A stretch of 64,000 nucleotides of DNA from the NCBI GenBank assembly GCA_004369085.1, contig ML210183.1:151959-215958 (forward strand), in the 5' to 3' direction. Positions within the stretch are counted from its first letter, which is position 1, and each line of letters opens with the position of its first letter. A program made the position numbers and the translations under genes. A model generated the notes under the pieces. It had not been told where the DNA came from and did no database searches. It was given only the letters and a program-made list of their open reading frames with translations. Positions 36,775 to 48,763 of this stretch are shown here, in pieces. This DNA comes from Coprinopsis marcescibilis. Its lineage: Eukaryota; Basidiomycota; Agaricomycetes; Agaricales; Psathyrellaceae.

Positions 36775-38608
36775 ACGATGCGATACCCCTTCACCCGATT
36801 GACCCGTGACGATTTTGCATGATTCATTTGTACATGATTTATTGACGCGCTCTATGACTCGTCGACGTAGTAACTCCCTATCGTATAGTCTCTGTAATTA
36901 GTTTGTTTTTTTGTCCAGTCTTGGACATGCATGTACATCATTCGGCTTTAACTTTGTTATCCTTGCAGGTACATTCTTTACTTCTTTGACTAAATGCGTG
37001 CACCACGTTTTGTATGGGAAAATAACTGTTCATTTGAAAACAAAGTTGATGTATTTGCTGTGAATTTGCGGGAGAAGCAACCTGGATTCGCGACCAGTTC
37101 AATACAGCGGATTGTCAAGAAAGGAATGATCAAAGTTTAATCGCAAGTTAGTTTGAGACCCGGCTTTCTTGCGACAATCCTCCGGGAAGACTTGTGTGAG
37201 TAGTTGATCATAGAGAAAGAACGGCGATGTTGGTCGTATGTTTAGCAAGTGGCTGGTAAGGTATTGAAAACCGACGTCGGACAGAAGAATCGTTTTAGGG
37301 GACAAAATCTTTGGAATCTCTCAAGGAAAGCACAGAATAGTCTTTGAAATGGAAGGTGTTTGCGAAAGTTCGGGGGACATTCTGGGAGGCATTAGAACAT
37401 ACAGAAGGGTAGGCCCATGTCACGTCAAAGTAGTTGAGGCGATTTCAAATGTAGGATTCTCGTCTCGAGATGAAGCCATTCACCGCCGTAGGCTTCTTGC
37501 CTTGCGAGGCCCGCGATAATAGGCTTCGTCCCGAATCTGTGCTATGAGGCATCTAGACAAGGGCCACTCGGACCATGACAATAGATGTGAACTTCCAAGA
37601 GAAGCCAACGAGATATGTTGTAATCCAGGTGTGCAGCGAGGTTTGGGAAATAAATCTTGCATGAACAGCTTGTCATCTGACCGGTTCGCGTTTGTTGGTG
37701 TCTCATGACGAGTTTCGAGATGAGAAGTGTGCCAGGATTATAGAAGCGCGTTTGGTGGATACCGAACGCTGGTGGTGGATATGGGAAAGCCAGGGGTCTC
37801 ATTCAAGAAAGAAGAGACGGCAAGAAGAGACGGGAGAAGTATCGGTGTGCACTAGTACCAAGATTGGAGCGTACCCTAGCAAACCGGTGACCATGAGGGG
37901 TAACCACGGCCAAATGTTTGAACATTTAGGGAACGAAACCCGGTGATAATGGCTGAATCCAGCCTGGACAAATTTAGGATAGCCGAAATGCGCAGCAAAG
38001 ATGGTGTTATCGCTGATATCAACCATTCCAGGGTGAAAGTAGAACGCTCACAGGTGGCGGCCTCATAAGAAGAAGAGAATTGAATAGGTTCATATCCGCC
38101 GGCTTGTATAGGTCAAGAATTCGATGATCTTTCGCCGCTTTGGCCCTAGAAGCATCTAGAAGAGAAAGCATTTCCATCAGTGTATTTAAATGTCCCCACG
38201 TACCCTGATCCCCGTTGAACTGGTGTAGCTCGGTGCAATAGCGGCTCGGGACCGCCCAGATATCCAAAGTAATGTCCGGAATCGCTGTGGGTTTCCCGAG
38301 TTGACCTACAAATTATTTTATGCTCTAGAAGGGAAAGCAGGGCCTTTCAGCAACCTTCTGCGTCGCAATCCATGGCGCCTAAGTCTTTGCGATCCCCAAA
38401 ATGTCGGAAAACACATGAATGTGGATACGGGGAAGGGGATACAATTATTGGGGCAAAAATAGATTGAATGTCACGTGGCGAGGCACGACCTCCAGGCTCG
38501 GATGCAATTACTGCTGGTCTGTAGCGCCCTCACTGTCCGTTACAGACTCGGCCAACACCCGCTTTTCTGGCGACCTGCCAGCGAATACGACCTTACCTCT
38601 TGACTATC
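36775..38608. other. Intergenic region containing a doubtful minus-strand gene
   Basis: The first 1 kb is 3' UTR and A/T-rich sequence without a recognisable feature. A candidate minus-strand gene (37799-38373) is listed separately. The remaining 235 bp is promoter sequence of the acyltransferase gene. Confidence 0.4.
37799..38373 (-). CDS. Possible small orphan gene or decayed gene
   Basis: Minus-strand reading suggests MDCDAE, an intron with a weak GTTGCT donor, then QLGKPTAIPDITLDIWAVPS, RYCTELHQFNGDQGTWGHLN and ILDLYKPADMNLFNSLLLMR. A GTGAGC donor near 38055 and a CCAG acceptor near 37968 would join this in phase to AGFSHYHRVSFPKCSNIWPW and a hydrophobic end (VSSCRLFFLE). The composition looks like real protein, rich in W, Y, H and C, but I do not recognise it. 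The first exon is weak, and a TGA in the unspliced frame must be removed by splicing. It could be a truncated copy of a larger protein. Evidence is moderate for coding ancestry and weak for a functional gene. Confidence 0.3.
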
Positions 38609-41070
38609 ATGTCGTCGCCCTCAGACGTTATGGTTCTGCATAGAATCATTCGATTCCTTGCAGACCTTGCCACTCAATCTTTCTTTACCGAGATTCGGGT
38701 CATTGGTGGAGAGAATGTTCCACAGGATGGTCCCATTATTGTGTATGTACCCCCGTATACGGGTCTAGGAAGCTGCTGACATTCTCTTATCTCGTTGTCT
38801 CCTTGTATCTCGGCCATTTCTCTGCAATTCATCGCACTTCTGTAGTACTGCGACACATCACAACATGATGCTTGACCCAGTCATTCTCTGTGGGTCTTGA
38901 ATCCGGCTAACAAGGATGTGCTGAATTTGAACAACAACTGAACAACAGCCGCTGCGTTCCCTCACAGGAGGAAGCTGAACTATTGGAGCAAAGGTGGGCG
39001 TGGTGCATCTTGTCTTCACATGAGGCATAGGCTAACGCTTCTTGTGGTTAGCTGGCTTGTTTAAGAACCCAGTTGTTGCATGGATTCTATATTCGTCCGG
39101 GAACATCCCCGTGGATCGCAAGTCAAAGGACCGGCAGAAGCTCTTCGAGGGGACATTCAAAGCCATGTCCAAGGGTAATGCCGTCGCCCTGTTCCCGGAG
39201 GGAACTAGCTACACCGAACCCCGAATTATGCAGGTCAAAGACGGAGCTGCTTGGGCCGCTTTGGAATACTTCAAGTATAAGGATGCCCACCCCGAACTGG
39301 CGGATCAGCCAGACGTTAAGGTTATTCCTGCCGCTATCGTTTACACCAACAAGTCCAAGTACCGAAGCAGCGTGAGTTAGAAATTCTTCCATTGTCACTG
39401 GATTCTGGGCTGATGAACACGCGACAGGTCGTCATGGAGTAAGGCTCTCTTTTGCTTCCTGCGTAGGTCAGATGATAACCGAAACCCGATTAGGTTTGGG
39501 CAACCTATTTCCGCTGCATATTATAAAGACCAGTTTTTCTCTGGCGAAGAGAACGCATCTCGCAACGCTGTCAAGAGTTTGACAAGGAAGATTGAATCAG
39601 AACTTGTGGAAGCTACTATAAATGCTCCCGACTGGTATGTCTTTCCGTGGTATCAACGGCAAATAAACGTTGACACGGACGGATAGGGATACCTTGTACG
39701 CCGCGAGAATGGCCAAGGACTTGCTCTGGGAGGGGAAACCCAAGACTGATCTTGCCGAATTCGTCCCCATTTCCCAGACGTATGTATTAGCAGCACTTCT
39801 ACGATACTGAATACTAACCCATTCCAAACAGTTTGGTGGACATATTTTCCAATCCCGAAGTGGTTCCCAATTTCGTATCCATTCGGCGTCACCTTTTGAC
39901 CTACTACTCCCTTCTCCAATCTACTAACCTCACTAATTCTGTACTTTCTTCTCTCCCTCTCCCTCGTTCTTTGGATCCTAATACCCCCACTCCGACGCCT
40001 GGGCGCCTCCTTACGTTGCTCATTATGATCAAAGATTCCTTTGCCGCACTTATTGGGCTTCCTTTCTTCTTCCTCCCACTCCTCGTCCATATCCCTGTCT
40101 ATATCATGGGAAGATTGGGCGCGAGATTGGTTGAGGATGAAGAGGAAACACAGGCCCAGAACAAGGTCGCCTTTGGCCTACTCTCTTCTTTGCTTATATA
40201 TCCGACGATCTTCTATTTCCTTTGGTCCCTTTTCCTGTATACTCCTATTGGTGCTGTTCTTTCCGCTGGTCTGGTTTATCTTTTTGCTGTCTATCACACC
40301 AAGATGATCGATGGTGAGTTCTTACTCCATAGACCACGGATTATAACTCATGTTGCCTCGAAACAGGAAACTATGAACGGTGAGTACTATGTCGGACCCT
40401 TTGTTCAAGAATAATCACTGACATCGTGTTCAGAGCGAAACGGTTTGTTGCTGCATGGCGTATTCTAGTTGGAGTTTGGACTCCGAAACGGTCTGATCTC
40501 CCCATGGGTGCATTATCGCAATTTGCGACGCCGAAAACGCCTCCTCCCAATCCGTGGGTCGAGAAGCCACGTGTGGGCCCCACTGTGAAGGAAGAAGAGG
40601 CTTCAACCAAGGACATACCACGAACAACCTCCCTTACGGATCTGAAACTTCAGGAAGAGCCTCCGGTGAAGACTCGATCGGCTCGCAGACCTCCCTCACG
40701 CCGGCTTGTTCGCCATGTATTGCGGGCGCGTGTTGAAGCTGTCAATGCTCTTGCAAGTTTATTTGACCAGCTGGAGCAGGGAGGTCCTGCCAAGAAGATC
40801 AAGGTCTCTACACATCTCGCCAGGGTTTATGGTGGTAAAATTGTGCCGTCCCAATCGCAACAGGACCCTAATGAGCATGGGGTTACAACTCCATCAGTGG
40901 AAGGATATCGAACAGCCAAGGAAATTGTGACCTTCTTGAAGGAGCGGGGGGCCAAGATTCCCACTCTCAGGCACGGTCGGTATGAAGGAGATTGGGCAAC
41001 GGCAGCTGCAGCTGCCCAAGTTGGAAGCAGCGAAGCCGAGGGATATTCTACGAACGAGGAGGGGTCATAA
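38609..41070 (+). CDS. GPT2: Glycerol-3-phosphate / dihydroxyacetone-phosphate acyltransferase (Gpt2/Sct1 type)
   Basis: An ER membrane enzyme for the first acylation step of glycerolipid synthesis. The start ATG 38609 gives MSSPSDVMVLHRIIRFLADL, then the first exons bring VIGGENVPQDGPIIV and ATHHNMMLDPVILS, which holds the H-x4-D catalytic motif. SSGNIPVDRKSKDRQKLFEG and ALFPEGTSYTEP carry acyltransferase motifs II and III. VIPAAIVYTNKSKYRS is motif IV. Two membrane segments follow (SFAALIGLPFFFLPLLVHIP and FGLLSSLLIYPTIFYFLWSL). The C-terminus is a long hydrophilic tail ending YSTNEEGS. Exons at the 5' end are short (44-45 nt). The two-membrane-segment pattern plus a Ser/Thr-rich tail resembles yeast Gpt2/Sct1, whose tails are phosphorylated. 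Confidence 0.93.
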
Positions 41071-41584
41071 CTACCGCGTTTCATCTTTTTATGCATTTCA
41101 TCATTACTAGATAATTGGAGTATTCAGGAACGTTATCTGGTTTTGTATTGCTTCCTTGGCATGATACAAGTAATCATACGATGATGTGTGAAGTATGAGA
41201 GACATCCGAAAGGGTTTTCGGAGGCTATTGCTGGTGTACTACGTACCGTCCAGCTGAAGTTAAATGCAGTGGTTTATCCGAGTGAGACAGAGGTTATAAT
41301 GTAAGTGCAGATGGAGTGAGAGATTAAGACAAGTAAAGACAAGGTTGATTCTGTCAGGACAATGGAATTGGTGTAAAGGCAGATTTTTGATTGACAGAGT
41401 GGCTGGATACGTCGCCACCGGACTGTGGGAAGGAAGAAATAAAAGAATTGGGCACAATTCGGTACTAGGCGAACCGTTGCCTCTAGTGATATATACTTAG
41501 GTCCATAAGGCTTCTCAGGGTCCACCACACCCAATGGGCCTCTCTTTTCCCCTTCACTAGCAACTACCACCATCTACCACCCAA
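41071..41584. other. Intergenic region upstream of the zinc-cluster regulator
   Basis: 514 bp. A TATATAC element at about 41490-41496 lies 90 bp before the next ATG. Nothing else distinctive. Confidence 0.4.
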
Positions 41585-43124
41585 ATGCACTCTCAACTTG
41601 GGTCCAGTTATTCGCCATTCCAGCCGCACCCGCCTTCGCAGCATCGTTGGCCAGCCGATGCACACGACGAGCTCGAAGAAATACCTGTCTACCATATTTC
41701 CGATGATGCCTATCCTAAGGTATGTGCGATCCGTTATTGGCCCGCACCGACGTATGGAGCTGACGCTGAGCAGTCGGTGCAAGCCAGTGAAGCTGGCCAG
41801 TCGTCACTGTATACCAGCACGGTGCAGGAAATGGAGGATCAGTTCTACTCGACCTTCCCCGACGCACATCCAAGTCGTGCATCGCGCAACTTGAAATGGG
41901 ACTGGGAGTCCAAGGCAGCCAACGGAATCCGACATGACTATAGCTTCTCTACACCGCACACCTCGACGAGCCAGGGTTCGTTCCGCCACCCTGGTGATGG
42001 CTCGTCTGGGATGCAGATCGAGCACCATGCCAGCTTCCCGATGCGGTCCTACCCATCGTCCTACCACAGGCTGCCCAGCACGTTATCGATGGTCGCCAGC
42101 TCCGCGCCTGCTACGACTTCACGCTTTGATCTTGAGGAGTCGAGCCCGTACAACGTAAGTCCATCACGATATTTGATCCATTTCATTGATTGACTTGAAC
42201 GGTCGTCTTCAAGGCTAGGTCATATGTGTCGGGGTATGCTGCATCGTCATCCCCATCGTTCCACGCGCCAGCACCGGGACCCGTGATGCATCCAGAACAC
42301 TCGCTTTACGACTTGCAGCGGCAGGCACCACTTCCCCAATCCCAACAGGGAATGGCAGGAACCGTCCGACTTCAGGAACCTCCTATGGCATCGCTGGACC
42401 CACCGAGCCGCATGCCTCTCCAACCGTTGCATTCGGTTCACGAGCTCTATGCCGCAAGTCCGACAAGGACTGAGCTTTCTAGTGGTTCCGTTCGGTCATC
42501 ATACTCGCCACAGCAACAGCAGACCCAGGCCTTTCCGAATGCGCCCACACCGCCAACTCATTATTCGCCGGCATCGAGCCCATATGCCCCAGACGATAGC
42601 ACATTCAATCAACACCACAACTCTGGGACAGCGTCATATGCTCACATAGCTCCCCGTGACAACTCAGTACCCCCGAGCTGGTCCCCAAATGTCACTACTG
42701 GTGATGTTGCTGGTGCTGGAGTCAATACCACCAGGACGGTCAGATCCCCTTCTCCGGCGCCAGAGCCGATGGAATCTACCACGAACGAAAAGGCTAGCGG
42801 CAAAGCGGCGAAAAAGAGCGACAAGAAGCCTCCCCTTGCCTGTCTATTCTGCCGAGGAAGAAAAATAGCTTGTGGTCCTCCCGTGCCTGGCGGAGATGAA
42901 AACACTTGCAAGTACGTCGGTATTTATCTCCAATTCCAAGGTAACATTATACTGATTGAGATTCTGCTCCCACTCCTATTTTCTTGGCTTTTTCTAGCCA
43001 ATGCCACCGTCGCTCCTTAAAGTGTGAGTACCCATCCGAAAGTCGGCGGGGATTACGAAGGAAGCGATCTGTTTCGAGTGTTGGTGATGATTGCAAACCT
43101 AAATCAGTGCGATCCAAGCGTTAA
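41585..43124 (+). CDS. Zn2Cys6 protein with C-terminal zinc cluster
   Basis: A putative DNA-binding regulator of about 460 residues. The first 400 residues are disordered and rich in Ser, Pro, His and Tyr (start MHSQLGSSYSPFQPHPPSQ). The zinc cluster is at the very end: CLFCRGRKIACGPPVPGG, then DENTCNQCHRRSLKCEYPS, spacing C-x2-C-x6-C-x11-C-x2-C-x6-C. A basic tail (RRGLRRKRSVSS...SVRSKR) terminates the protein. Introns at 42154-42218 and within the cluster (from about 42912 to 42999) splice in phase. The usual fungal transcription-factor domain behind the cluster is absent. The large x11 loop and the C-terminal position set it apart from the regulator at 8056-10146. Target genes are unknown. 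Confidence 0.88.
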
Positions 43125-44554
43125 CGTTTGGATTACCCATCCAAACGCAGCAGCAACCACCAACAGCTTGTACACACCCGTCCACGCACCCCTTGCACAT
43201 GGCCATGACGAGACTTGTTGCCTCTTTAAAGAACGTTTGGCATAACCCACCTTACAGTATCATCAAATCCCCAGAATTGGTCAATTCCATCCTCTCTCTG
43301 CTGTTTCCTCGTTACTTTCCTTTCCTGTCGTTTCTGTCACAAGGGCTTTCCGATGTATAACTAGCTTTCCTTTTTTTCTTCTTCTATTGGTTTCTTTTTG
43401 CATCCCATGCCATATGCGTTCACAACACAGCAGAACAGTTGATTCTGCGTACTGTTAACCCATTTTTATGTTGTTCTTCCCGGGTTTCTCTTTGTCGATA
43501 CTCCATTCCTTTCATTTTGCATCGTCAACAGCAACCAGCCGTCGTCTGCACTGTTTTCGGTGCCTCTTGACCATTCTTTCTTTTTGTTCCCGGTTACTTC
43601 GTCACTTGCTTTTTTCTGCTATCGTTGCTATCGTTATCGCTCTTTACCCCCCAATCAGTGGATCTCTGACCTCATAAACGTTTTGACCACAGTTTGCGCC
43701 CTCCTTACAAACCCTCATTGCCTCCTCTTACCTAGCATGTAGCCTATCGTCGTCTTGGAACCTCGTTGCACCATCCTCTCCTTCACATTCCTGCAGAAGC
43801 ATATAGCTTACCTTGTATATCTATAATGGGCACCCTTCCCGATCGTGCCGCACCGTCCTTACTCGTATTCACCCTCCTTTAAACTACGGTTTTTTTGTTA
43901 AAACAAAACTACCTATCCCAGAGTTGCTCACATTCGGGCTTGAATCCGATCATACCGCATACACCGTTGTTCCATTAGCCTACCAACACTCTACGGACAC
44001 TTCAAAAAGCACATTGCATTCTCGCATACAGTATACTCATGCATATGAGTTTGTTACAAATAAATCAGTTTCATTCATTCGATCCTGACGGGTTGTAACT
44101 TTTTTACGGATGGTATTCTTTATGCGCGAGATGTACAGGATGAGGACGAGATAGCAAAGGACAAGGAGGCCGGTGAGGCCGGCATCAAGGTGCGTGGATG
44201 GCGAAGCTATGGTGTACAAGAAGGATGGTGAGGTAAGAATGGAGTGGATAGTCGAGTGGGTAAAGTAACAGCGGCAGAACCAACAACAGATGATAAATGT
44301 ACAATGAGAGCGAGAAAATGCAGGTCTTGGAGTATTCTTGTGTTGGACAGTCGATGGGGTGGGAGGCCGAAACAAAGCGTAATGTGCAAGCATTAGAAAA
44401 AAAAAAAAGGTAGAGATAGATAGGTATAATAAATCCCGAAAGCAGCCCCAAAATATGACGTGAAAGCCGACATAGAAACGTAACGGTAAATGTGGGGGGG
44501 TCACCAAATGACTCGCCAGGTGCAACGAACAGCGGACAAACAGGGAAGATTTCC
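43125..44554. other. Convergent intergenic region with pyrimidine-rich sequence and poly-A tract
   Basis: 1.43 kb between two convergent genes. The part from about 43260 to 43760 is strongly T/C-rich on the plus strand, suggesting a long 3' UTR. A homopolymer of about 12 A lies near 44397-44409. The 162-codon minus-strand frame at 44037-44525 is composed of UTR-like low-complexity codons and is not credible as a gene. Confidence 0.5.
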
Positions 44555-46818
44555 CTAGCCTTTGTTGTTATCAGATCGGAGACGAGGACGCTTAGTCGCT
44601 TTGCCGCTGGACGATGAGGATGCCCTAGAACCAGCCCTAGAAGACGAAGAAGAAGGACCGCGGTTGCCTTCCTCCTGCATCGGCGTCAAGTTACCTCGAA
44701 CGCGTTTAGTCCTCTTCGATCGTTCCCCGGCCGTGGCGTTGGCAATCATCTCGGGGGTAGGTTCGGGGATATTTCGACCTTCTTCTGCCTGTGCCAGAAT
44801 GTGGCTGCGGCGTTGAAGAGGAGGTCCGCGAGACTTTTCAGGTTTGAGCGGTTGGATCTGAAGACCAATGAAGTCTTCGCTGACGCCTGCAGCCGCTCGA
44901 GCCGAGTCATTGGAGGAGGAGGAAGTAGCGGAACTTGAGCCGATGAGCAGATCAGATGAGTGGTGTACCGGAATGTATGATTTAAGCCAAGGGTGTTCCA
45001 ACGCTCTAGTCAGTGACATTCGTGCCACAGGGTCCTCCTGCAAAAGGGATCGGACAAAATGCATGCCTGTGAACAGGGGTTAGAATGACATGAACAACCC
45101 GAAAGAAGTTCGAAAGGCTGTACGACTCACATTCAGGGCTGACGTTTTGCGCTTCCAAGACGGACCAATCGATGACACGCTCGCTTATCCTGAGGCGAAT
45201 GTCGCGTTGGTTCTCATCCTCGATGAATGGGCTGGCGTTGGTGAGCATCGAAAACACAATAACACCAACACTCCAGCTATCGACAGAGTGATCGTAACCT
45301 TCTTGGTTTTGCTGTTTAACGACCTCAGGAGCGAGATAGCTGGGCGTTCCGCACATCGTCTAAAAATACGGCAGTGCATTAGTCAAGTTGCCGGCGTGAC
45401 AGGCCACGAGGAGCGAGGAAAGGAAAAAGTGCTTACGCGAAGCATGGTTAGACTGTCAACAATTTTCGCGAGGCCGAAATCGGCGACTTTCACAACGGGA
45501 GGGTTGGATGTGGTAAGCAAAACATTCTGGAACGAGATGAATAGAAGGTCGATGCGAAGGTCTGAAGAAGCACTTACTTCAGGCTTCAGATCGCGATGAG
45601 CGATTCCTTGCGAGTGAATGTACTGTGGAAAGTTCAGGGTCGTCAACACCTTCGGGAGCGGTAACCGGACACGGTAACTTACAGCAAGAGCAGAGCAGAT
45701 CTGATAAGTAATGTGCTTTGATTCAACCTCACCTATTCGGTCATGAGTTTGGGGAAACGCGGAAAGCCTTGAGGTGACTTACACAGGCCACCTCGCTTAA
45801 GGATATATTCCAACAAGTCACCGCCTTGTACAAGTTCTAGAACGAGATCTTGAAAACCACATGAGCAATCTGAAAGCCTGAAAGATGCGAGGTGATCTCA
45901 CTGATGTCATTACTGCCCTCGTCCATAAAGACTTCTTTAAGCTCGCAGATGTTTCTATGCTTGAGCTTTTCCATGATGCTTATTTCGCGGATGATAGCAG
46001 AGTTTCTAATGTTGCCATCTTGGTGGTTCCCTGGCCTCTTGTCCTTGATCATCTTGACCGCATACCATTCACCAGTGGCTCGTTTGATCGCCTTCATTAC
46101 AGTGGCAAAGGAGCCTTGACCAAGTTCTGTACTGACATCATAATATGCATACAGCCCACTTGTCGGTGGTCCAGTGACGGTGTGTCGGTAGATAAAGCCT
46201 AACGAAGGGTATTAAAATCTTTAGCAATTAAAACGAAAGGGGAAAGCTTACGATAGTCTTCGTGGGGGTTTTGATTTTGGGGAAACGGGCTCCCAAAAGC
46301 AATTTCGTTGCCCTCTCGCAAGATACGTGTCGTGTTTTTACCGACCTTGCTACCATTGATCTATCGCGGAAGTAGAATATGTCAGAGCCAAAGCAGAGGT
46401 GGCTTCTATAGACGCTCACAAATGTTCCGTTACTGGAAAGGTCGTGGACGACAACTGAACCATCCTTATCGCTGCCATCCCATGTTATAGTGCAATGCTT
46501 ATTACCTGCAGGTAATTGTTGAACTTGGGTTGATACGGCAAGAAATAGGGCACACTTACTAACTTTGAACCCAGGAAAGATGATCTTGTTGCAGTCAATG
46601 TTGCGCCCAATGGTATACACGGGTTCTGCTCTCCAAAAGTCGATGCGGACCAGGCTGTTGTTGACTGGCTGTAGGTAGCCCCAAAGGTGTGAGTCAACGC
46701 TGGTCAAGTCTTCTGGTTGCGATGACTGTTGGGTGGACTGGGTCTGTGTCTGGGTTTCCTGGGAGTCGTCCTCGTCGGCCTGGACATGGTCCATGTGGTT
46801 GTCGTAGTCGTCGTCCAT
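44555..46818 (-). CDS. cds1: Checkpoint serine/threonine kinase, CHK2/Cds1 type
   Basis: A DNA-damage and replication checkpoint kinase. The N-terminus (MDDDYDNHMDHVQADEDDSQ) contains several TQ sites (ETQTQTQSTQQSSQ), the expected substrate of ATM/ATR-like kinases. One FHA domain follows: YTIGRNIDCNKIIFPGFKVS, NKHCTITWDGSDKDGSVVVH and DLSSNGTFINGSKVGKNTTR. The kinase domain has the glycine loop (GQGSFATVMKA), VAIK-type Lys (WYAVKMIKDKRPG), HRDLKPENVLL with the catalytic Asp, DFGLAKI, and CGTPSYLAPEVV. After the kinase domain a Ser-rich tail and a basic end (KATKRPRLRSDNNKG) look like a nuclear signal. One FHA domain before the kinase matches Cds1/CHK2, not the two-FHA Rad53. It is divergent from the methyltransferase (237 bp). 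Confidence 0.95.
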
Positions 46819-47055
46819 GTCGCCGAGAGACGGTGAGCAAAGTATCTAGGGCAAGTGGGAATGAAGAATGTTGGCGGTGTCAAGACACTGGACCAACCAA
46901 CAAACCTTTTCAGTCGACGCGTTTCAAAGCCCGACCGGGCGGCAGTGGCACGCGTTTGATCCTGCCATAACCTCTCCAATACAATCGGTACGTATGTTTC
47001 ACCAAAATTCACGACCTAAAGCTCACAGTGGCCCAGACACGTTGTCCAATGAACA

Positions 47056-48327
47056 ATGCATTCCATCACAGTTCTTGATGGAGGACTTGTGAGTCCACGA
47101 TCATCATGATGTGGTGTCGAACAATGTGCAAGTTACTACCTTCCGGAGGGTACCACTCTGGAGGATATCCTTGGTGACGAGGTTGCCCAAAGTCCACTGT
47201 GGTCGACTCAGGCAGTAATAAACTATCCAACAAAGATCGTCGATGCCCATCTAAGCTTTCTTGATGCGGGAGCGAGGATCATCGAAACGGCTACGTCCGT
47301 CGCACATTACTATCCGAAGATAATCCTATATTGACCTCAGGGATTTAGGTATCAAGCCTCTATTCCAAACCTCGTCCAGGCTGGGTTGAACGAGGATGAA
47401 GCACGAGAGGCGATTCTCTCGGCAGTACGGCTAGCATCCCAAGCCACGCTGCAGTTTGAAAGGCCTTTGTCAAGACATGCTTCCATTGCACTCTCTTTGG
47501 GTCCGTTCGGCGCCACCCTCCGACCAACGCAAGAATTTTTAGGATTCTATCCGCCCCCTTATGGACCATGGGGATACCAGGAGAATGGCACGAATGCCCA
47601 AGCCTTTGACTCTTCCAAGGACGAACTCGCAGCGACTGATGCTCTCGCTAAATTCCATCTCGACCGTCTCCTCCATATCAGTGGCCACTCCGACGTCTGG
47701 AACAACATCAACTACCTCGCATTTGAAACAGTTCTCCTCCCGAGAGAAGTTCTAGCTATCCGCAAGGCAATCGGCCTCCTCAAACACCACCTCACCTCCA
47801 GCCAACGCACATTCTCTCAAAGCTGGTGGATAAGCTTCGTTTTCCCCGAAGTTTCAAAAGACGCCTGCAACACCACATCGTCGAAGATCGACCAACTTGT
47901 TACAGCAGCTCTTCACCCTCACCCACCACACGATGTTGACAGTCCGATTCCCAACGGAATAGGCATTAATTGCACTTCCATCTTGCATCTTCTGCCTCTA
48001 GCCAAGGGTCTCGCCCGTTCCGTCCACGATCTCAAACTCACTTCCGCTCAGAAGCACATCCGCGATTGCGATTGCGATAGCAAAGATCAGGATCTGTATC
48101 TCGTGCTCTATCCAAATGGTGGCGTCTACGACACTGAAAACCAATGTTGGTCCCCACAAGCCCCGGATGCAGATCTCACGTGGGCGGGAATGTTCAAAGA
48201 CGCCCTGTCCGAAATAACCTCGGATGAAAATCCTTGGAAGAAGATCATCGTCGGAGGTTGCTGCAGAACCAACCCGTCATATATCAAGGCTCTATGTAAC
48301 CAACTCATGGACTTGGAAAGCCAATGA
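47056..48327 (+). CDS. MHT1: Homocysteine S-methyltransferase
   Basis: A cytosolic Zn enzyme that transfers a methyl group from S-methylmethionine or AdoMet to homocysteine, making methionine. The start ATG 47056 gives MHSITVLDGGL, then after an intron GTTLEDILGDEVAQSPLWST. FLDAGARIIETAT, an intron and YQASIPNLVQAGLNEDEARE follow, then the long C-terminal exon. Zn ligands expected in this family are visible: the Cys in GIGINCTS and the Cys pair in GGCCRTNP near the end. SLGPFGATLRPTQEFLG corresponds to the conserved GPYGA segment. The length (about 370 residues) is normal. Mht1 and Sam4 cannot be separated from sequence alone. Confidence 0.93.
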
Positions 48328-48763
48328 ACAAATGACAAGGCCACGCTGACCAAGACCTTAGCGTTCGAACTTCGCGAGCGAGTTTGGCAAGGAAACGAAC
48401 AAGAATGTCCAAATGATAAAGAAACGTATTGATACATATTAAACGGAACAATCACGACGAGGGCACATTGTCACTCGTTGAAGTTTTCGGTCAGTTTGAA
48501 GACAGCTACAGTATGAAATCAATCACGTCAAAGAGAAACGATAACGGGAGAAAAACTAATTCTAAGGTCCGTTCGCATAAATGTATAGAAATTCAAAAAC
48601 AATGCACAGCTGGAAGAGGGTTTAATTGAGGTGCGTGGTCGTGGTTTCATTGTATTTGTCATCAAAGAATTCAACGTCGCAACAATTGAGTCTTCTCTAC
48701 GCCGTGTATGCTAGAGGAAGAGCATATCGTTGAGCCAGGGTCCAAGAAGATCAAGGAAAGCTC
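48328..48763. other. Convergent intergenic region
   Basis: 436 bp between two convergent 3' ends; nothing recognisable beyond UTR sequence. Confidence 0.5.

Noticed and set aside
44037..44525. 162-codon minus-strand frame after the kinase gene
   Set aside because: Runs through a poly-A tract and pyrimidine-rich UTR; composition (His, Phe, Thr, Leu runs) is not protein-like.
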